From an uncultured Planctomycetota bacterium (GTDB lineage: Bacteria > Planctomycetota > Phycisphaerae > UBA1845 > UTPLA1), in assembly GCA_900696465.1 (NCBI GenBank), contig CAADGE010000017.1, positions 35,427-99,426 of the forward strand: a DNA stretch of 64,000 bases. Direction: 5' to 3'. The position numbers and the translations under genes were made by a program. Shown in pieces: positions 1-8,279 of this stretch. How positions within the stretch are numbered: position 1 is the stretch's first letter; every line of letters starts with the position of its first letter. Below the pieces are notes generated by a model, which saw only the letters and a list, made by a program, of their open reading frames with translations, was not told where the DNA came from and searched no databases.

Positions 1-2
1 CG

Positions 3-134
3 ACGTATCTGCGGAAGCGCTTCGGCATCGAAGCGGCCCGCGTCGTTCTGGGGCATCGCTCCAGCGCCGTCACCGAGGTGTACGCGGAACTGGACCGCAC
101 GAAGGCAGCTGATATCATGGCGGAGGTTGGATAG
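3..134 (+). CDS. Tyrosine recombinase, C-terminal fragment cut by window edge
   Basis: The first 134 bases read in one frame as the end of a site-specific recombinase of the phage integrase family, ending in TAG at 132-134. Visible are the VVLGHRSSAVTEVYAEL stretch, which contains the GH motif (second catalytic histidine) and the nucleophilic tyrosine in VYAEL. The N-terminal DNA-binding domains and the first catalytic arginine lie outside the window. The protein would cut and rejoin DNA at attachment sites in the cytoplasm. It is the first of three recombinases in the window, which supports reading this as mobile DNA. The family is clear; the host element is not. Confidence 0.85.
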   Translation, partial: TYLRKRFGIEAARVVLGHRSSAVTEVYAELDRTKAADIMAEVG

Positions 135-315
135 GCGCCCAATGGGATCAAGCAACGAACCTTGGCCAAGAACCGGGGCTTCCAACCCACCGCTTGAACC
201 GAGCCGGCTTTGCGGTACGATTCAGGCTGCCGGTTCGTGGACGAGGCAGAGTTCGCTTGGCTCGGACGGCTGTTCAGTCGTCGAATACAGGGCTTTCCAA
301 TCAGGAGACACGCCC

Positions 316-531
316 ATGACGAACGAAACGAATTCCCAAACGCCTGTTTCCCCGACTCAAGATTCGACTGCACCAGGGCAAGGTAGGTCGGTGCTCGCGA
401 GAATTCAGTCCGAAGTCGAAGAGGAGGCCAAGGAATGGGCTGGCGGCTCAGCCAACCTCGCAGCCTCCGCAAAATGTGGTTTCGACAAGCACACGCAATC
501 GTTCAACAAGTGCAGAAGCCGTTCTCCTTAA
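316..531 (+). CDS. Small peptide, candidate RiPP precursor for the adjacent radical SAM enzyme
   Basis: A 71-residue reading frame begins at ATG 316 with a good ribosome site (AGGAGA at 303-308) and ends 24 bases before the radical SAM gene, so the two are probably co-transcribed. The N-terminal two thirds are polar and rich in Ser, Thr, Gln and Glu, as expected for a leader. The C-terminus holds two aromatic-X-basic triplets, FDK (56-58) and FNK (63-65), between Cys54 and Cys66. Such Phe-X-X triplets are known substrates of three-residue cyclophane-forming radical SAM maturases. The precursor role is inferred from position and motif. The alternative is an unrelated small protein. Confidence 0.5.
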   Translation: MTNETNSQTPVSPTQDSTAPGQGRSVLARIQSEVEEEAKEWAGGSANLAASAKCGFDKHTQSFNKCRSRSP

Positions 532-555
532 CCTGGTCTGCGATCTTTCGATTGG

Positions 556-2121
556 GTGTCTCAAATGCCTAGGGCATTTCACGGAATCGGTCCGCTCGGA
601 TGTAGAGCGCTGCTTCCGCCTCCACAAGCTGCCGCTCTGCGAACCCTTGAGACCTTCGATCTTCGCGAAAAACGAAAACTCGCTGAGTCGAGATTGAAGT
701 GGACACCGGAGATGACGGCTTTTGTTGAGCGTGAAACAAAGCGCTTCTTTTCGCTTTGTTATCTAGCACCACAAATATCTCATAGTCCCTGCTACAGCGT
801 TGACGAATTCTGGCACATCTTACTCGAAGATGCCGAGGTCTATCGTAGCCTGTGTGAGCCTCTTGGCGGCGGTATTGCCCACATTCCAAATACAGAATCA
901 GAATCACATCCTGAAGAGGCTGGCGGAAGCCAAACCGTCGCAGAATATCGACGCGTATTCGGTCGTGTGCCTCGACTATGGTTCTTAGATCATGTTGTGC
1001 GCAACGAAGAGCCCGTTTTTAGCACGCCTTCTTTTGTGATTAAACTAACGCACACCTGTAATATAGACTGCACGTACTGTTACATGTTCCAATCGCCGGG
1101 TGCGAAATACAAGCAGCTTCCAGCAATGATGAAATACGAAACAGCGACAGATGCCATTAGCAGAATTGTCGAGTTCTCGAAACACAACGGGATACTTCGC
1201 CCGTTCATTGTGTTGCATGGCGGCGAACCGCTATTGGTTGGGTACGATTTCGTTCGAAGGCTTCTACTATTCTCAAGAGACTTTTGTGAACAATGTGGAA
1301 TCGAGCCGCGTTTCTCCGTTCAGACAAACGGGGCGCTGCTTGATGAAGAATGGGTGGCGATTTTTTCGCAGTACAATGTTTCCGTCGGCGTAAGTCTTGA
1401 CGGCCCTGCTTCCGTGAATGACGCGCACCGGATCGATCACAAAGGGTTGGGAACATATGATCGAGTCTTGGCGGCGATGTCCAAGTCAGGAATTCCGATC
1501 AGCCAACTTGGCGTGATTGCTGTGGTGAAACCGCAAGCCGACGGTGCGGAAGTACTTCAGCATCTATGTAATTTGGGCTTCAAGAGTATCTCGTTCTTGC
1601 TTAGCGATGCGTCACATGATGCTTCGCCGGCACCAGACTTTGATGGTTGCAGCCGCTATCTCAAGTCCGCATTCGATTTGTTCTGGCGATCAGACGATGC
1701 AGCTCTCAAAGTTGATCCCTTTGAAGGCATGATAAAGCTCCTCATTGGCGGCGTTGCAGATGCTGATGGACTCGGCCTCGGCTCCGTTGCCCACGTCATT
1801 ATTGAGTCCGACGGCGGAATCGCTCCGCTAGATTCACTTCGCGTTTGTGGCGCCGACGTGTATCGGTCGAAAGGAAACGTCAGCACAGACGCGATTGGCG
1901 AGCTATTTACAGATCCTCTATACATGAGCGGGCTTTGGAAAGACGCTTTGCTCAGCAGGGAATGCCTTGAATGCCCGGTGGGCGGCGTTTGCGGAGGCGG
2001 GTATATTGCGCATCGCTACAGCCGTGCCAAAGGATTTCGCAACCCGTCCGTGTATTGCCGCGTTCTCCTTGACCTTATTCAGCATATTCAGTCTTCAGTT
2101 GAAGCGAGCCACGCCAACTAA
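556..2121 (+). CDS. Radical SAM/SPASM peptide maturase, FxsB-like
   Basis: A 521-residue radical SAM enzyme, probably modifying a ribosomal peptide. The cluster-binding motif CNIDCTYC places cysteines at 168, 172 and 175. The C-terminus has a SPASM-type region with Cys431, then CLECPVGGVCGGG (470-482) and FRNPSVYC (494-501); the CGGG..HRYS..F.NPS.YC signature is typical of FxsB and related cyclophane-forming maturases. Residues 81-111 (EFWHILLEDAEVYRSLC, then GGGIAHIPN) resemble the start of glycine-rich-domain proteins and may be a fused accessory domain. The start is GTG 556, with ATG at 565 as alternative. Base composition is more AT-rich than in the flanking genes, suggesting separate acquisition. 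Product chemistry is inferred. Confidence 0.85.
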   Translation: MSQMPRAFHGIGPLGCRALLPPPQAAALRTLETFDLREKRKLAESRLKWTPEMTAFVERETKRFFSLCYLAPQISHSPCYSVDEFWHILLEDAEVYRSLCEPLGGGIAHIPNTESESHPEEAGGSQTVAEYRRVFGRVPRLWFLDHVVRNEEPVFSTPSFVIKLTHTCNIDCTYCYMFQSPGAKYKQLPAMMKYETATDAISRIVEFSKHNGILRPFIVLHGGEPLLVGYDFVRRLLLFSRDFCEQCGIEPRFSVQTNGALLDEEWVAIFSQYNVSVGVSLDGPASVNDAHRIDHKGLGTYDRVLAAMSKSGIPISQLGVIAVVKPQADGAEVLQHLCNLGFKSISFLLSDASHDASPAPDFDGCSRYLKSAFDLFWRSDDAALKVDPFEGMIKLLIGGVADADGLGLGSVAHVIIESDGGIAPLDSLRVCGADVYRSKGNVSTDAIGELFTDPLYMSGLWKDALLSRECLECPVGGVCGGGYIAHRYSRAKGFRNPSVYCRVLLDLIQHIQSSVEASHAN

Positions 2122-2148
2122 ATATGATACCGGCAGGCAACTGCTGTG

Positions 2149-2195
2149 CAGGCTCCGGCCGTCCTTCCGGGCAGCCGGAGCCTGAATCGTTTATT
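2149..2195 (+). terminator. Hairpin terminator after the radical SAM gene
   Basis: Perfect 10-bp arms CAGGCTCCGG (2149-2158) and CCGGAGCCTG (2175-2184) with a 16-base loop, followed by a weak T-containing tail. It lies 28 bases after the maturase stop codon and could also end transcription of the opposing DUF1580 gene. Confidence 0.6.
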
Positions 2196-2209
2196 GACGG
2201 AGCGCGGCA

Positions 2210-2551
2210 CTATCGCGCAGCGGAATCGTGTGGGTGTCGGTCAAGGCCCAGCGCCATTGCGACCGCTGCATTCGCCTGTTCAATTCGCCGTTGCCGCCCG
2301 CGACTGACAGGATTAACGAGTTGCGGGGACGATTCAGGCCCGGCTAGCCGCTCCGAGAATCGTTGAATCGCCTCCCGACTCGTGTACGTCGTGCCGCCGA
2401 TCTTTACGGTTTCAAGCCGCACACCCCTCACGCCGCGAAGCGTCCAGCGATAGACGGCGCTGATATGCAGCCGCTTGCCGTTCGGCCGCGGCGGCAAGCA
2501 CCGCGGCACGTCGCGCAGGGGAATCAGGTTTTCAACGCCCGTATCAATCAT
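2210..2551 (-). CDS. DUF1580 family protein
   Basis: A 113-residue basic protein with the stretch VYRWTLRGVRGVRLETVKIGG, then TTYTSREAIQRF. This resembles DUF1580, a family known mainly from Planctomycetota. The fold looks like an excisionase or MerR-type winged helix: the N-terminal part matches a helix-turn-helix (LHISAVYRW) and the rest a strand-turn reading of a target. It may regulate or assist recombination on the element; no function is established. Its start overlaps the end of the next upstream gene by eight bases, so the two are likely co-transcribed. It is a useful taxonomic pointer. Confidence 0.7.
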   Translation of the reverse strand: MIDTGVENLIPLRDVPRCLPPRPNGKRLHISAVYRWTLRGVRGVRLETVKIGGTTYTSREAIQRFSERLAGPESSPQLVNPVSRGRQRRIEQANAAVAMALGLDRHPHDSAAR

Positions 2552-2783
2552 GGTCTTGCCGTTGCGAGCGTGGTGCCACGTTGAGTGATGAGGCGCACAC
2601 CTCAGCGATGTGCCCGGCAGTCGCGTCGCAGCGCTCCCGCTGTAGATAGCTTGCGACGACGCGCACGACAGCGCCGATCATGCGAAGAACGAGCCGAATC
2701 GCCGGATAGATGCCGTGACGGACGAAGCAGTAGAGCATCCACAACGTCATCACGAACGCGAGGCAATCAATGACCGTGTTCAT
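2544..2783 (-). CDS. Small membrane protein, unknown function
   Basis: A 79-residue protein with one strong hydrophobic segment near the N-terminus (about residues 5-25, including LAFVMTLWMLYCFV) and a second amphipathic to hydrophobic stretch (about 29-45), followed by a polar tail with two cysteines. I chose ATG 2783, preceded by GGTGGAAAAG; a GTG four codons upstream is possible. The end overlaps the DUF1580 gene. No family was recognised. Its place among coupling-protein and partition genes suggests a role in mobile-element maintenance or transfer, but that is only context. Confidence 0.5.
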   Translation of the reverse strand: MNTVIDCLAFVMTLWMLYCFVRHGIYPAIRLVLRMIGAVVRVVASYLQRERCDATAGHIAEVCASSLNVAPRSQRQDHD

Positions 2784-2842
2784 GTTCTTTTCCACCGGAT
2801 AAGCTCGCCGAAATTACCAGACAGTTTGAGCCGCGACAATGC

Positions 2843-3856
2843 TCAGGAAGCTTCGCAGCGGGCTTTGAGCCGTTCGTAGGCGGATTGCAGAGTGACCGTC
2901 AGCTGGGTCGCAAGTGCCTGAAATTCCTTCGGCACCTGCCCGAATCGATCGGGGTGACACTCGGATATCTTGCGGCGATAGGCAGCCTTGATGTCGCTCA
3001 GAGAAGCGTCGTGCGAGACGCCCAACGTCTCCCAAGGATCATCGAGCGCGAGTCCCAACTCCTTCGCGATCGACGGCCAGGCAGATTCCGCCACTTCGAA
3101 GGCTAAGGCGCTCTCGCGAATGATCGACAACTCGGCCGCTGTTACGGCACCGTCACTCTTGGCGATCTTTGCCAGAAGCCCGAGCAGATCGTTGGCTGTC
3201 AGCACGAAAAACCGGAACCAAACGCGCTTTGCCAAAGACCTCACGTCGCCCCCTCGCGATCTTTTCATCGCATCGCGAAAGGCGATGACTTCCGTTGTAG
3301 TCAACTCAAATTCACGGATAAACAACTCTTTAAGCTGCCTAATTTTTTCTGGCACCGCGCTCCCTTCCGCGCGCACCACGATCATGCCGAGTTCGATCAA
3401 GGGCGCCGCGTAGTCCACCTTGTCCCAAGGCCTTGGCGATGGCAAAGGAATCTTCCACGTGTAGCGACCCAGAGAGTTCCCATCGCGGATTACCGCAACG
3501 CTAAGGGTGTATTCGCCGGCTCTTGGATAACTTAGTGCTGAAAACGGCAAATACATTAGGCACTCGTCTCCGAGGAAAGGGCGTCCGAGCCGGAATTCGC
3601 CATTTTCATCCGCGAAATTGCTAATCGCGTTCACTGCGACTCCGCGCGACGAGTTCAATCTCACCCAGGCCTGATTGCCGTCGCCTACGGCGTGCGGCAT
3701 CGTCACGCAAAGGCATCGCCCGCATTCGTCATCTTCATATCGCAAGAAAAGTTCAACCTCAGGACTTGCTGCTTCATTGCCGAGTTTTCCCGCCAGCCAG
3801 TCGTCAGCCCTGCGGCATAACCAGTCCATCGCCATTTCAGCTATTCTGTCCATCAC
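2843..3856 (-). CDS. TerB-like and DnaJ-domain protein
   Basis: A 337-residue cytoplasmic protein. The C-terminal 65 residues form a J domain: WETLGVSHDASLSDIKAAYRR followed by the diagnostic HPD at 301-303. Such domains stimulate an Hsp70 (DnaK). Just before it, about residues 205-262, the acidic stretch LLAKIAKSDGAVTAAELSIIRE resembles a TerB/DjlA-type helical domain. The N-terminal 150 residues are beta-rich and resemble nothing I know. The architecture recalls DjlA but lacks its membrane anchor. The gene stands alone, with 119 bases of empty sequence upstream. The J domain is certain, the TerB domain likely, and the target process unknown. Confidence 0.75.
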   Translation of the reverse strand: MMDRIAEMAMDWLCRRADDWLAGKLGNEAASPEVELFLRYEDDECGRCLCVTMPHAVGDGNQAWVRLNSSRGVAVNAISNFADENGEFRLGRPFLGDECLMYLPFSALSYPRAGEYTLSVAVIRDGNSLGRYTWKIPLPSPRPWDKVDYAAPLIELGMIVVRAEGSAVPEKIRQLKELFIREFELTTTEVIAFRDAMKRSRGGDVRSLAKRVWFRFFVLTANDLLGLLAKIAKSDGAVTAAELSIIRESALAFEVAESAWPSIAKELGLALDDPWETLGVSHDASLSDIKAAYRRKISECHPDRFGQVPKEFQALATQLTVTLQSAYERLKARCEAS

Positions 3857-3975
3857 ACAACTCCAGAGTTTTGACCGCTAGCGCTACGCCAATTCCGATC
3901 CACGCTCTTACGAAAGCTGATTACGACAAGTAACCGAGCAGCGCAATTTACGAACAAAACCGTTGCTATTCGCGA

Positions 3976-4263
3976 CTACTCCCTTTCCGGTTCCCGCGGC
4001 TCCGGTTCGTGAACGGCTGCTTCGCGCTCCGCCTGCTTGAGACGCTCACCGAGGATCGACGGCTTTTCGTCGGGGTCGCGCGTTTCTCCCAGTCGCTCTT
4101 GCATTACCTCGCCGGGCGTGCGATTTCCCCACATGCCCACATCGGGCTGTTGAGCGACGTTTGATTCCGGATATAGCGCGGCGCGGAGTTCCCTCCAGCC
4201 GGTACGAATCCATGCGGAAAATGAACCCGCACCGATTTTCGGACTAGGTTCTTTACTAGCCAT
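3976..4263 (-). CDS. Hypothetical small acidic protein
   Basis: A 95-residue protein starting at ATG 4263 with GAGGAAA upstream. A longer frame exists but has no better start signal. The sequence is highly polar, with no membrane segment, and ends in a repetitive tail rich in Glu, Pro and Arg (HEPEPREPERE), likely disordered. No family was recognised. It sits directly downstream of a membrane protein and the coupling-protein gene on the same strand, so it is probably the last gene of that operon. Confidence 0.55.
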   Translation of the reverse strand: MASKEPSPKIGAGSFSAWIRTGWRELRAALYPESNVAQQPDVGMWGNRTPGEVMQERLGETRDPDEKPSILGERLKQAEREAAVHEPEPREPERE

Positions 4264-4288
4264 GAGATTTCCTCTCTTCGATTGCAGA

Positions 4289-4879
4289 TCAATCCCCGCG
4301 CATGTCGCGGAACCGTTCCGCAACGCCGCGCTGTTCCAGATAGGCGTCGTGCATGTCGGAGACACGCCGCCGTTCGTATTCGGCCGCCAGGCCGTTCGAT
4401 ATCAGCAGACCGGCGGCTGCAATCATCAGGTAGCCGCCCAGGGGAGGGCTGAATTCAAGCATCACACCTCCGACGGCGAACGTCAGGAACGGTTCGACGA
4501 TTTGCTTGGCCTTCACTTCATCCATGCGTCGGAACCGCCGTAACAACCCGGGACAGCCGCTGTACCGTGTGTGAGGCTGCGGCAGGCCGCGCTTCCGCCG
4601 GAGCTGCAACCGCGCCCGAATGACAACGCAGGCAAGGCAATACGCTCCTGCGTAGATGAGCATCGGTGTCGCATCGTGATGCGGCTCGCACATCACCGGC
4701 CAGAAGAAGATCAGCAGCAGCGCCGCGCCGGCCTGTAGGCCGAGATATCGCTCGCCGAAGGAACCGGGCTCGTGCAGAAAAACAACAACTGAGGACTCGA
4801 ATGCCCTTGCGACAAATGCGACGCCGCCGAGGAATCTGCGGAGTCCGTCGAATGGTCCTGCTGACTGGTTGTCGTGCAT
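4289..4879 (-). CDS. Membrane protein of the transfer operon, unknown
   Basis: A 196-residue protein with about three hydrophobic segments: near 45-60 (LGLQAGAALLLIFFWPV), 72-87 (MLIYAGAYCLACVVI) and 130-162 (FLTFAVGGVML and GGYLMIAAAGLLI). Basic clusters follow the second (RLQLRRKRGL), which suggests that loop faces the cytoplasm. The gene starts 15 bases after the coupling ATPase ends and is surely in its operon. A small integral membrane protein next to a VirD4-like ATPase could be a membrane partner such as a TrbP- or MobB-like helper, but no sequence resemblance was seen. Confidence 0.6.
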   Translation of the reverse strand: MHDNQSAGPFDGLRRFLGGVAFVARAFESSVVVFLHEPGSFGERYLGLQAGAALLLIFFWPVMCEPHHDATPMLIYAGAYCLACVVIRARLQLRRKRGLPQPHTRYSGCPGLLRRFRRMDEVKAKQIVEPFLTFAVGGVMLEFSPPLGGYLMIAAAGLLISNGLAAEYERRRVSDMHDAYLEQRGVAERFRDMRGD

Positions 4880-4894
4880 GACGATGCCCTCTGC

Positions 4895-6403
4895 CTATGG
4901 CCTCTGCCTGAATGCCGTCTTGAGCCAGGTGCGGCCCGACACGGCGAACGTGCGGCCGTTCTGAAACACGATGCCGTCCACGATCCAGCCGTTCGCGGGA
5001 CCGCCCGTGCGAAGCCGCGTGAACTCCCGCGGCTGTACTTCGAACTCGAAAGTCTCGGAGAAACCTGCGGAGGTGGAGCCGCCGCCATCCAGCCAGTCAA
5101 GGCCGACGGCCGCCGCCCAGCGTTGATCGTTGTCGAATGAGCTGTTGCCGCTGGCCATGAATTGGCGCGAGCGGCCGATGAGCGAGGCAGCCCACTCGTT
5201 CGTCACCGGGTCGCCGTTCGCATGAAAGATCTTTGTATTGAGATTGGCGAAGAGCGAGTCTGCTTCCGCGCGACCCTTGTCGCCGCCGCCGAGCGCGGCA
5301 TACACGTTACTGACGTTTTGTGTCAGATAGACCGTGGCCACGCGCGCGGCGCGACACGTCGTCTGAAACTGCATGTCGTAGGACGTGATGAAATGCTGCG
5401 CCTCGTCGGCCCACAAGAAGACAGGGCGCGGACTCTCTGTGACGTTGCGTCGCTCGATACTCCGCTGGAAGCAATACTTCCACAGAACCTGCGCGAACTG
5501 ACCGACCTCCCCGAATTCCTTCACGGGCAGGTCGATGAGGATGATCTTGCCGTTCTCGACGGCCTGCGGCGTAATCGTCGTGTCCGTGCAGAATAGCTCG
5601 CGCAGCACGCCCCGATTTAGCATGTCGGCCCAGCCCATCCAAGTCGCTTGAATTACAGACCTCGTGCGCTCCGCCAAGCGAGGCCATTCAAGCAGGAAGA
5701 AGTCGCACACAACGCCGAAGTCGTGCAGCTGCCGCGCACTCTTTGGCTTCTGATCCGCTGCCTTTAGGCACTGAAAGCAGAACGAACCGTCCTGAAACGT
5801 CCGATCCGAGACCTGCCCTGGCGACTGCGGCGAAGTGAGCACGACTCGTACAAGTTCAGGAACTGAGATGGAGTCGGTTGCGAGCGACACAAGATCGGTT
5901 GCGTTGCGCATGAGCTTCAACGCGCCCTGCTTCCAGAATTGCCCGTCCTCCCGGCCGCCACCGCTGCCGGTGTTTCGCTCCCGAATTTCCATGACCGTCG
6001 AGAACAAATTGACGATATTTTCGGTGAGTCCTCCGCCCATTCCGGCACGGTTCAATTCCGCATCCAGAAAATTCAGCCGCATTTTCGCGGCGGCGTCCAC
6101 AATCACCAGATCGCCGCTTCTATTAGTTGCGCGGCAATAGGACTCCCAAAGTGCCCGCTCGTCGGACTTGGCCGTAAGCACGAGTCCGCCAAAGCCGATA
6201 TTGAGCATCGCAATTGCAATCGTTCGCCCACTGCCGCTTGACTTACCGGAGCCGGTTGCGCCGCAGGCAAAAACCCCCTCGGACGCATTGCCTAACGTCC
6301 AGGGGTCTTCCCGCGACCAGCGCAGGATTTCGTCCGTCAACTCCCATCTCTTTGGCCGAGCTGGCGGGACCGACCTTGGTCGAAATAGTCGCCCGAGCAT
6401 CAC
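4895..6403 (-). CDS. VirD4/TraD-like coupling ATPase
   Basis: A 502-residue P-loop ATPase of the type IV secretion coupling protein kind, which would deliver a relaxase-DNA complex to a conjugation channel. Walker A is GATGSGKS (48-55); Walker B is VFLWADEAQHF with Asp333 and Glu334. The stretch AARVATVYLTQNVSNVYAALGG (from about 350) matches the conserved TraG/TraD C-terminal sequence that includes the Thr-Gln sensor. No long N-terminal transmembrane pair is present, so this is a soluble variant, perhaps anchored by the neighbouring membrane proteins. Its start overlaps the DUF1232 gene by four bases. A MobF relaxase is encoded 7.5 kb away; no VirB channel genes were found. Confidence 0.85.
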   Translation of the reverse strand: MMLGRLFRPRSVPPARPKRWELTDEILRWSREDPWTLGNASEGVFACGATGSGKSSGSGRTIAIAMLNIGFGGLVLTAKSDERALWESYCRATNRSGDLVIVDAAAKMRLNFLDAELNRAGMGGGLTENIVNLFSTVMEIRERNTGSGGGREDGQFWKQGALKLMRNATDLVSLATDSISVPELVRVVLTSPQSPGQVSDRTFQDGSFCFQCLKAADQKPKSARQLHDFGVVCDFFLLEWPRLAERTRSVIQATWMGWADMLNRGVLRELFCTDTTITPQAVENGKIILIDLPVKEFGEVGQFAQVLWKYCFQRSIERRNVTESPRPVFLWADEAQHFITSYDMQFQTTCRAARVATVYLTQNVSNVYAALGGGDKGRAEADSLFANLNTKIFHANGDPVTNEWAASLIGRSRQFMASGNSSFDNDQRWAAAVGLDWLDGGGSTSAGFSETFEFEVQPREFTRLRTGGPANGWIVDGIVFQNGRTFAVSGRTWLKTAFRQRP

Positions 6404-6780
6404 GCCGCCTCCTTCTGATCGTCGTCGTCGGAATCAGACGGTGACGCTTCGCCGCGCTTGGCGGCCAGGGATTGCTCAAACTCCGCTTCCTCCCACATGG
6501 TCCGTCGCTTGCGCTCGTTCATGGCGCCCTTCGCAGCGCCGATCGCACCGAGGATGTAGCCGATGTCGTCAAGCCATCCGATGCCGGGCACGACATCGGG
6601 CAGCACATCGACCGGCGAAGGCACCATCAGCAACAGCCCGCAGACGAGCGCCCACTTGGACATTTCCATTCCCACCGACCGCAGCTTGGATTGCGGCAGG
6701 GACAGGAGCACCGTCGTTGCGACGAAGAACACGGTGCCACAGATCGCAAACACCTTCAGGAAGCTGAAGAACTCTGACAT
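6400..6780 (-). CDS. DUF1232 (YkvA-like) membrane protein
   Basis: A 126-residue protein with a hydrophobic N-terminal segment (residues 5-30) and the YkvA/DUF1232 signature SPVDVLPDVVPGIGWLDDIG (55-74), the usual S-P-x-D-x-x-P-D pattern followed by a hydrophobic helix. The C-terminus is charged and ends in an acidic DSDDDD run. The molecular role of the family is unknown. It overlaps the coupling ATPase by four bases and lies six bases after the preceding small membrane protein, so it belongs to the same operon and may act at the membrane with the ATPase. Confidence 0.75.
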   Translation of the reverse strand: MSEFFSFLKVFAICGTVFFVATTVLLSLPQSKLRSVGMEMSKWALVCGLLLMVPSPVDVLPDVVPGIGWLDDIGYILGAIGAAKGAMNERKRRTMWEEAEFEQSLAAKRGEASPSDSDDDDQKEAA

Positions 6781-6786
6781 GTGTCG

Positions 6787-7056
6787 TCACTCCTTTCCTA
6801 CAGCGAGGGTCCTTAGTGATACAGATGGACGGCGGCGACTCACGCCGCGTCGTTTCGTTTGACATTTGGAACTTTTCTTCGCGATTTGTCTCGGTTCGGC
6901 AGTACCGCCACTGTCTGGCACGAAGTCTCTCCACTTCGTCTTGCCTGAGAATAGACGATAGGCGACCAAGCCAATTGCGTAGTACTGAAAACCCACTACC
7001 GCCGCGGCACATATAGTCCAATGACCGAGCATCATGAGACCTTTTCCGACTTTCAT
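6787..7056 (-). CDS. Small membrane protein, paralogue of the next gene upstream
   Basis: An 89-residue protein. The first 36 residues (KGLMMLGHWTICAAAVVGFQ, then YYAIGLVAYRLF) form one long hydrophobic region that matches the start of the protein encoded at 7147-7398 nearly position for position. The rest is a basic, low-complexity tail. No known family. The pair of related small proteins next to each other suggests tandem duplication. The location between ParB and DUF1232/coupling genes hints at a membrane function in partition or transfer. Confidence 0.55.
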   Translation of the reverse strand: MKVGKGLMMLGHWTICAAAVVGFQYYAIGLVAYRLFSGKTKWRDFVPDSGGTAEPRQIAKKSSKCQTKRRGVSRRRPSVSLRTLAVGKE

Positions 7057-7146
7057 CTTTCAACCTGCTTTCATTTCGCTCGGCAGCAACAGAAACTCCT
7101 ACACGACCAAGTCGACCGGGCTCAGTGCCACCGACGTATTGAGTAT

Positions 7147-7398
7147 TCAGGACCTGACCAAGCCAGATGACGCCAATCTCGCACTGGTCCGCGGCCGCCC
7201 GCGCTTCCGTGCTTTGCTCTTCGAGCGGCGATGGCTAGGCTCGATCGTCGTCGAGGAGGACGACTTCTTTCGTGGCCTAACCACCGCACGAATTGCCTCG
7301 TACCCGAGCCATCCGATAACGGCGTACTGACATGCAACGACAACTGTCGCACACAGTGTCCATTCTCCAAGTTGCTTGAGACCCTTCATCACACTCAT
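7147..7398 (-). CDS. Small membrane protein, paralogue of the downstream gene
   Basis: An 83-residue protein with a single hydrophobic N-terminal helix (about 8-34, KGLKQLGEWTLCATVVVACQ) and a long positively charged tail full of Lys, Arg and Ser. It shares the KGL..LG.WT.CA.VV..QY..IG pattern with the protein at 6787-7056. Its start overlaps the parB stop by four bases, so it is translationally coupled to ParB. The basic tail could bind nucleic acid or acidic partners; that is conjecture. Confidence 0.55.
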   Translation of the reverse strand: MSVMKGLKQLGEWTLCATVVVACQYAVIGWLGYEAIRAVVRPRKKSSSSTTIEPSHRRSKSKARKRGRPRTSARLASSGLVRS

Positions 7399-8261
7399 AC
7401 ATCACCGCCTTTCACCTTGCGTAAGCCGACCGCGGACTCAGCGCTCTTGAGCAAAGCGCCCAAGTCTTTCACAGCTGCACCAGTCACACTGACGTGTCTG
7501 ATTCGATTGACCAGGTCCTCTAACCACATGATGAGCGTTTCCACGCAAAGGCCGGGACCCACAATGGTGATTGCGCGGCCTTCGCCCAAGGGCACGGTCA
7601 CGCGCTGCCGGGCCGGTCGAATCGAACGTCGCGGTCGCGACGGCTGATGATTCCGGCGCTTGATCGACTTGACGCGCTTGACGAGTCGGTCGCGCGGCAA
7701 CCGGCCGGCGAGCACTTCGTCGATGAGGCGCTGACGTTCATCGGCGCTGGGGACGCCTGCGATAGCCGTAGCGCTGCTGATCGGAATCCGGCCGGCATCA
7801 ACCAGGTCTTGCACCGCCTTTGGGAGTACAAGCAGCGTGAGCAGCCGCGAAATTGTGGCTTCCGATCCCATTCCGAGCTTTTGCGACACGTGAGCAGCCG
7901 ACCATCCTGATTTCTGCATCAGGTCTTCAATCGCGCGGGCACGTTCACTGAACTTCAGGTCCGAGCGCATGCAGTTTTCAGAAAGCTGAAGAATCAGAAT
8001 CTCTGCCGGCGTCGGAACGTGATCGAGGATGATCATCGGCACCGCGTCTCTTCCGGCGCGAGCCGCCGCGTCGATTCGCCGATGCCCGATTACCGGAACA
8101 ATCTTCGGTCCGTCCTCGTACCCGACGCACGGCGACAGGATTCCGTTTTCCGCGATGTTCGCGGCGAGCGCGACCTGTTCGGCTTCCAGCAGCCGTTCAC
8201 GCACGTTTGACCGAACTTCGATGCGGCTGATCGGTATCAGCCGGACTGCTTTGGTTTCCAA
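7395..8261 (-). CDS. parB: ParB/Spo0J-family partition protein
   Basis: A 288-residue ParB-type protein. The N-terminal CTPase fold shows IRxSNVRER (about 14-23) and VIGHRRIDAAARAG (57-70), equivalent to the GERR CTP-binding motif. Next come LSENCMRSDL (93-102) and a helix-turn-helix about 123-142 (SAAHVSQKLGMGSEATISRL) that would read a parS-like site. The C-terminal third is basic and may dimerise. Known relatives load on DNA as sliding clamps for segregation or regulate element genes. It is not next to parA, which lies at 19.6 kb, so it may belong to a separate module. The SprT-like gene is 18 bases upstream. Confidence 0.85.
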   Translation of the reverse strand: METKAVRLIPISRIEVRSNVRERLLEAEQVALAANIAENGILSPCVGYEDGPKIVPVIGHRRIDAAARAGRDAVPMIILDHVPTPAEILILQLSENCMRSDLKFSERARAIEDLMQKSGWSAAHVSQKLGMGSEATISRLLTLLVLPKAVQDLVDAGRIPISSATAIAGVPSADERQRLIDEVLAGRLPRDRLVKRVKSIKRRNHQPSRPRRSIRPARQRVTVPLGEGRAITIVGPGLCVETLIMWLEDLVNRIRHVSVTGAAVKDLGALLKSAESAVGLRKVKGGDV

Positions 8262-8279
8262 TGTTTGTCTCCGCGAGCG

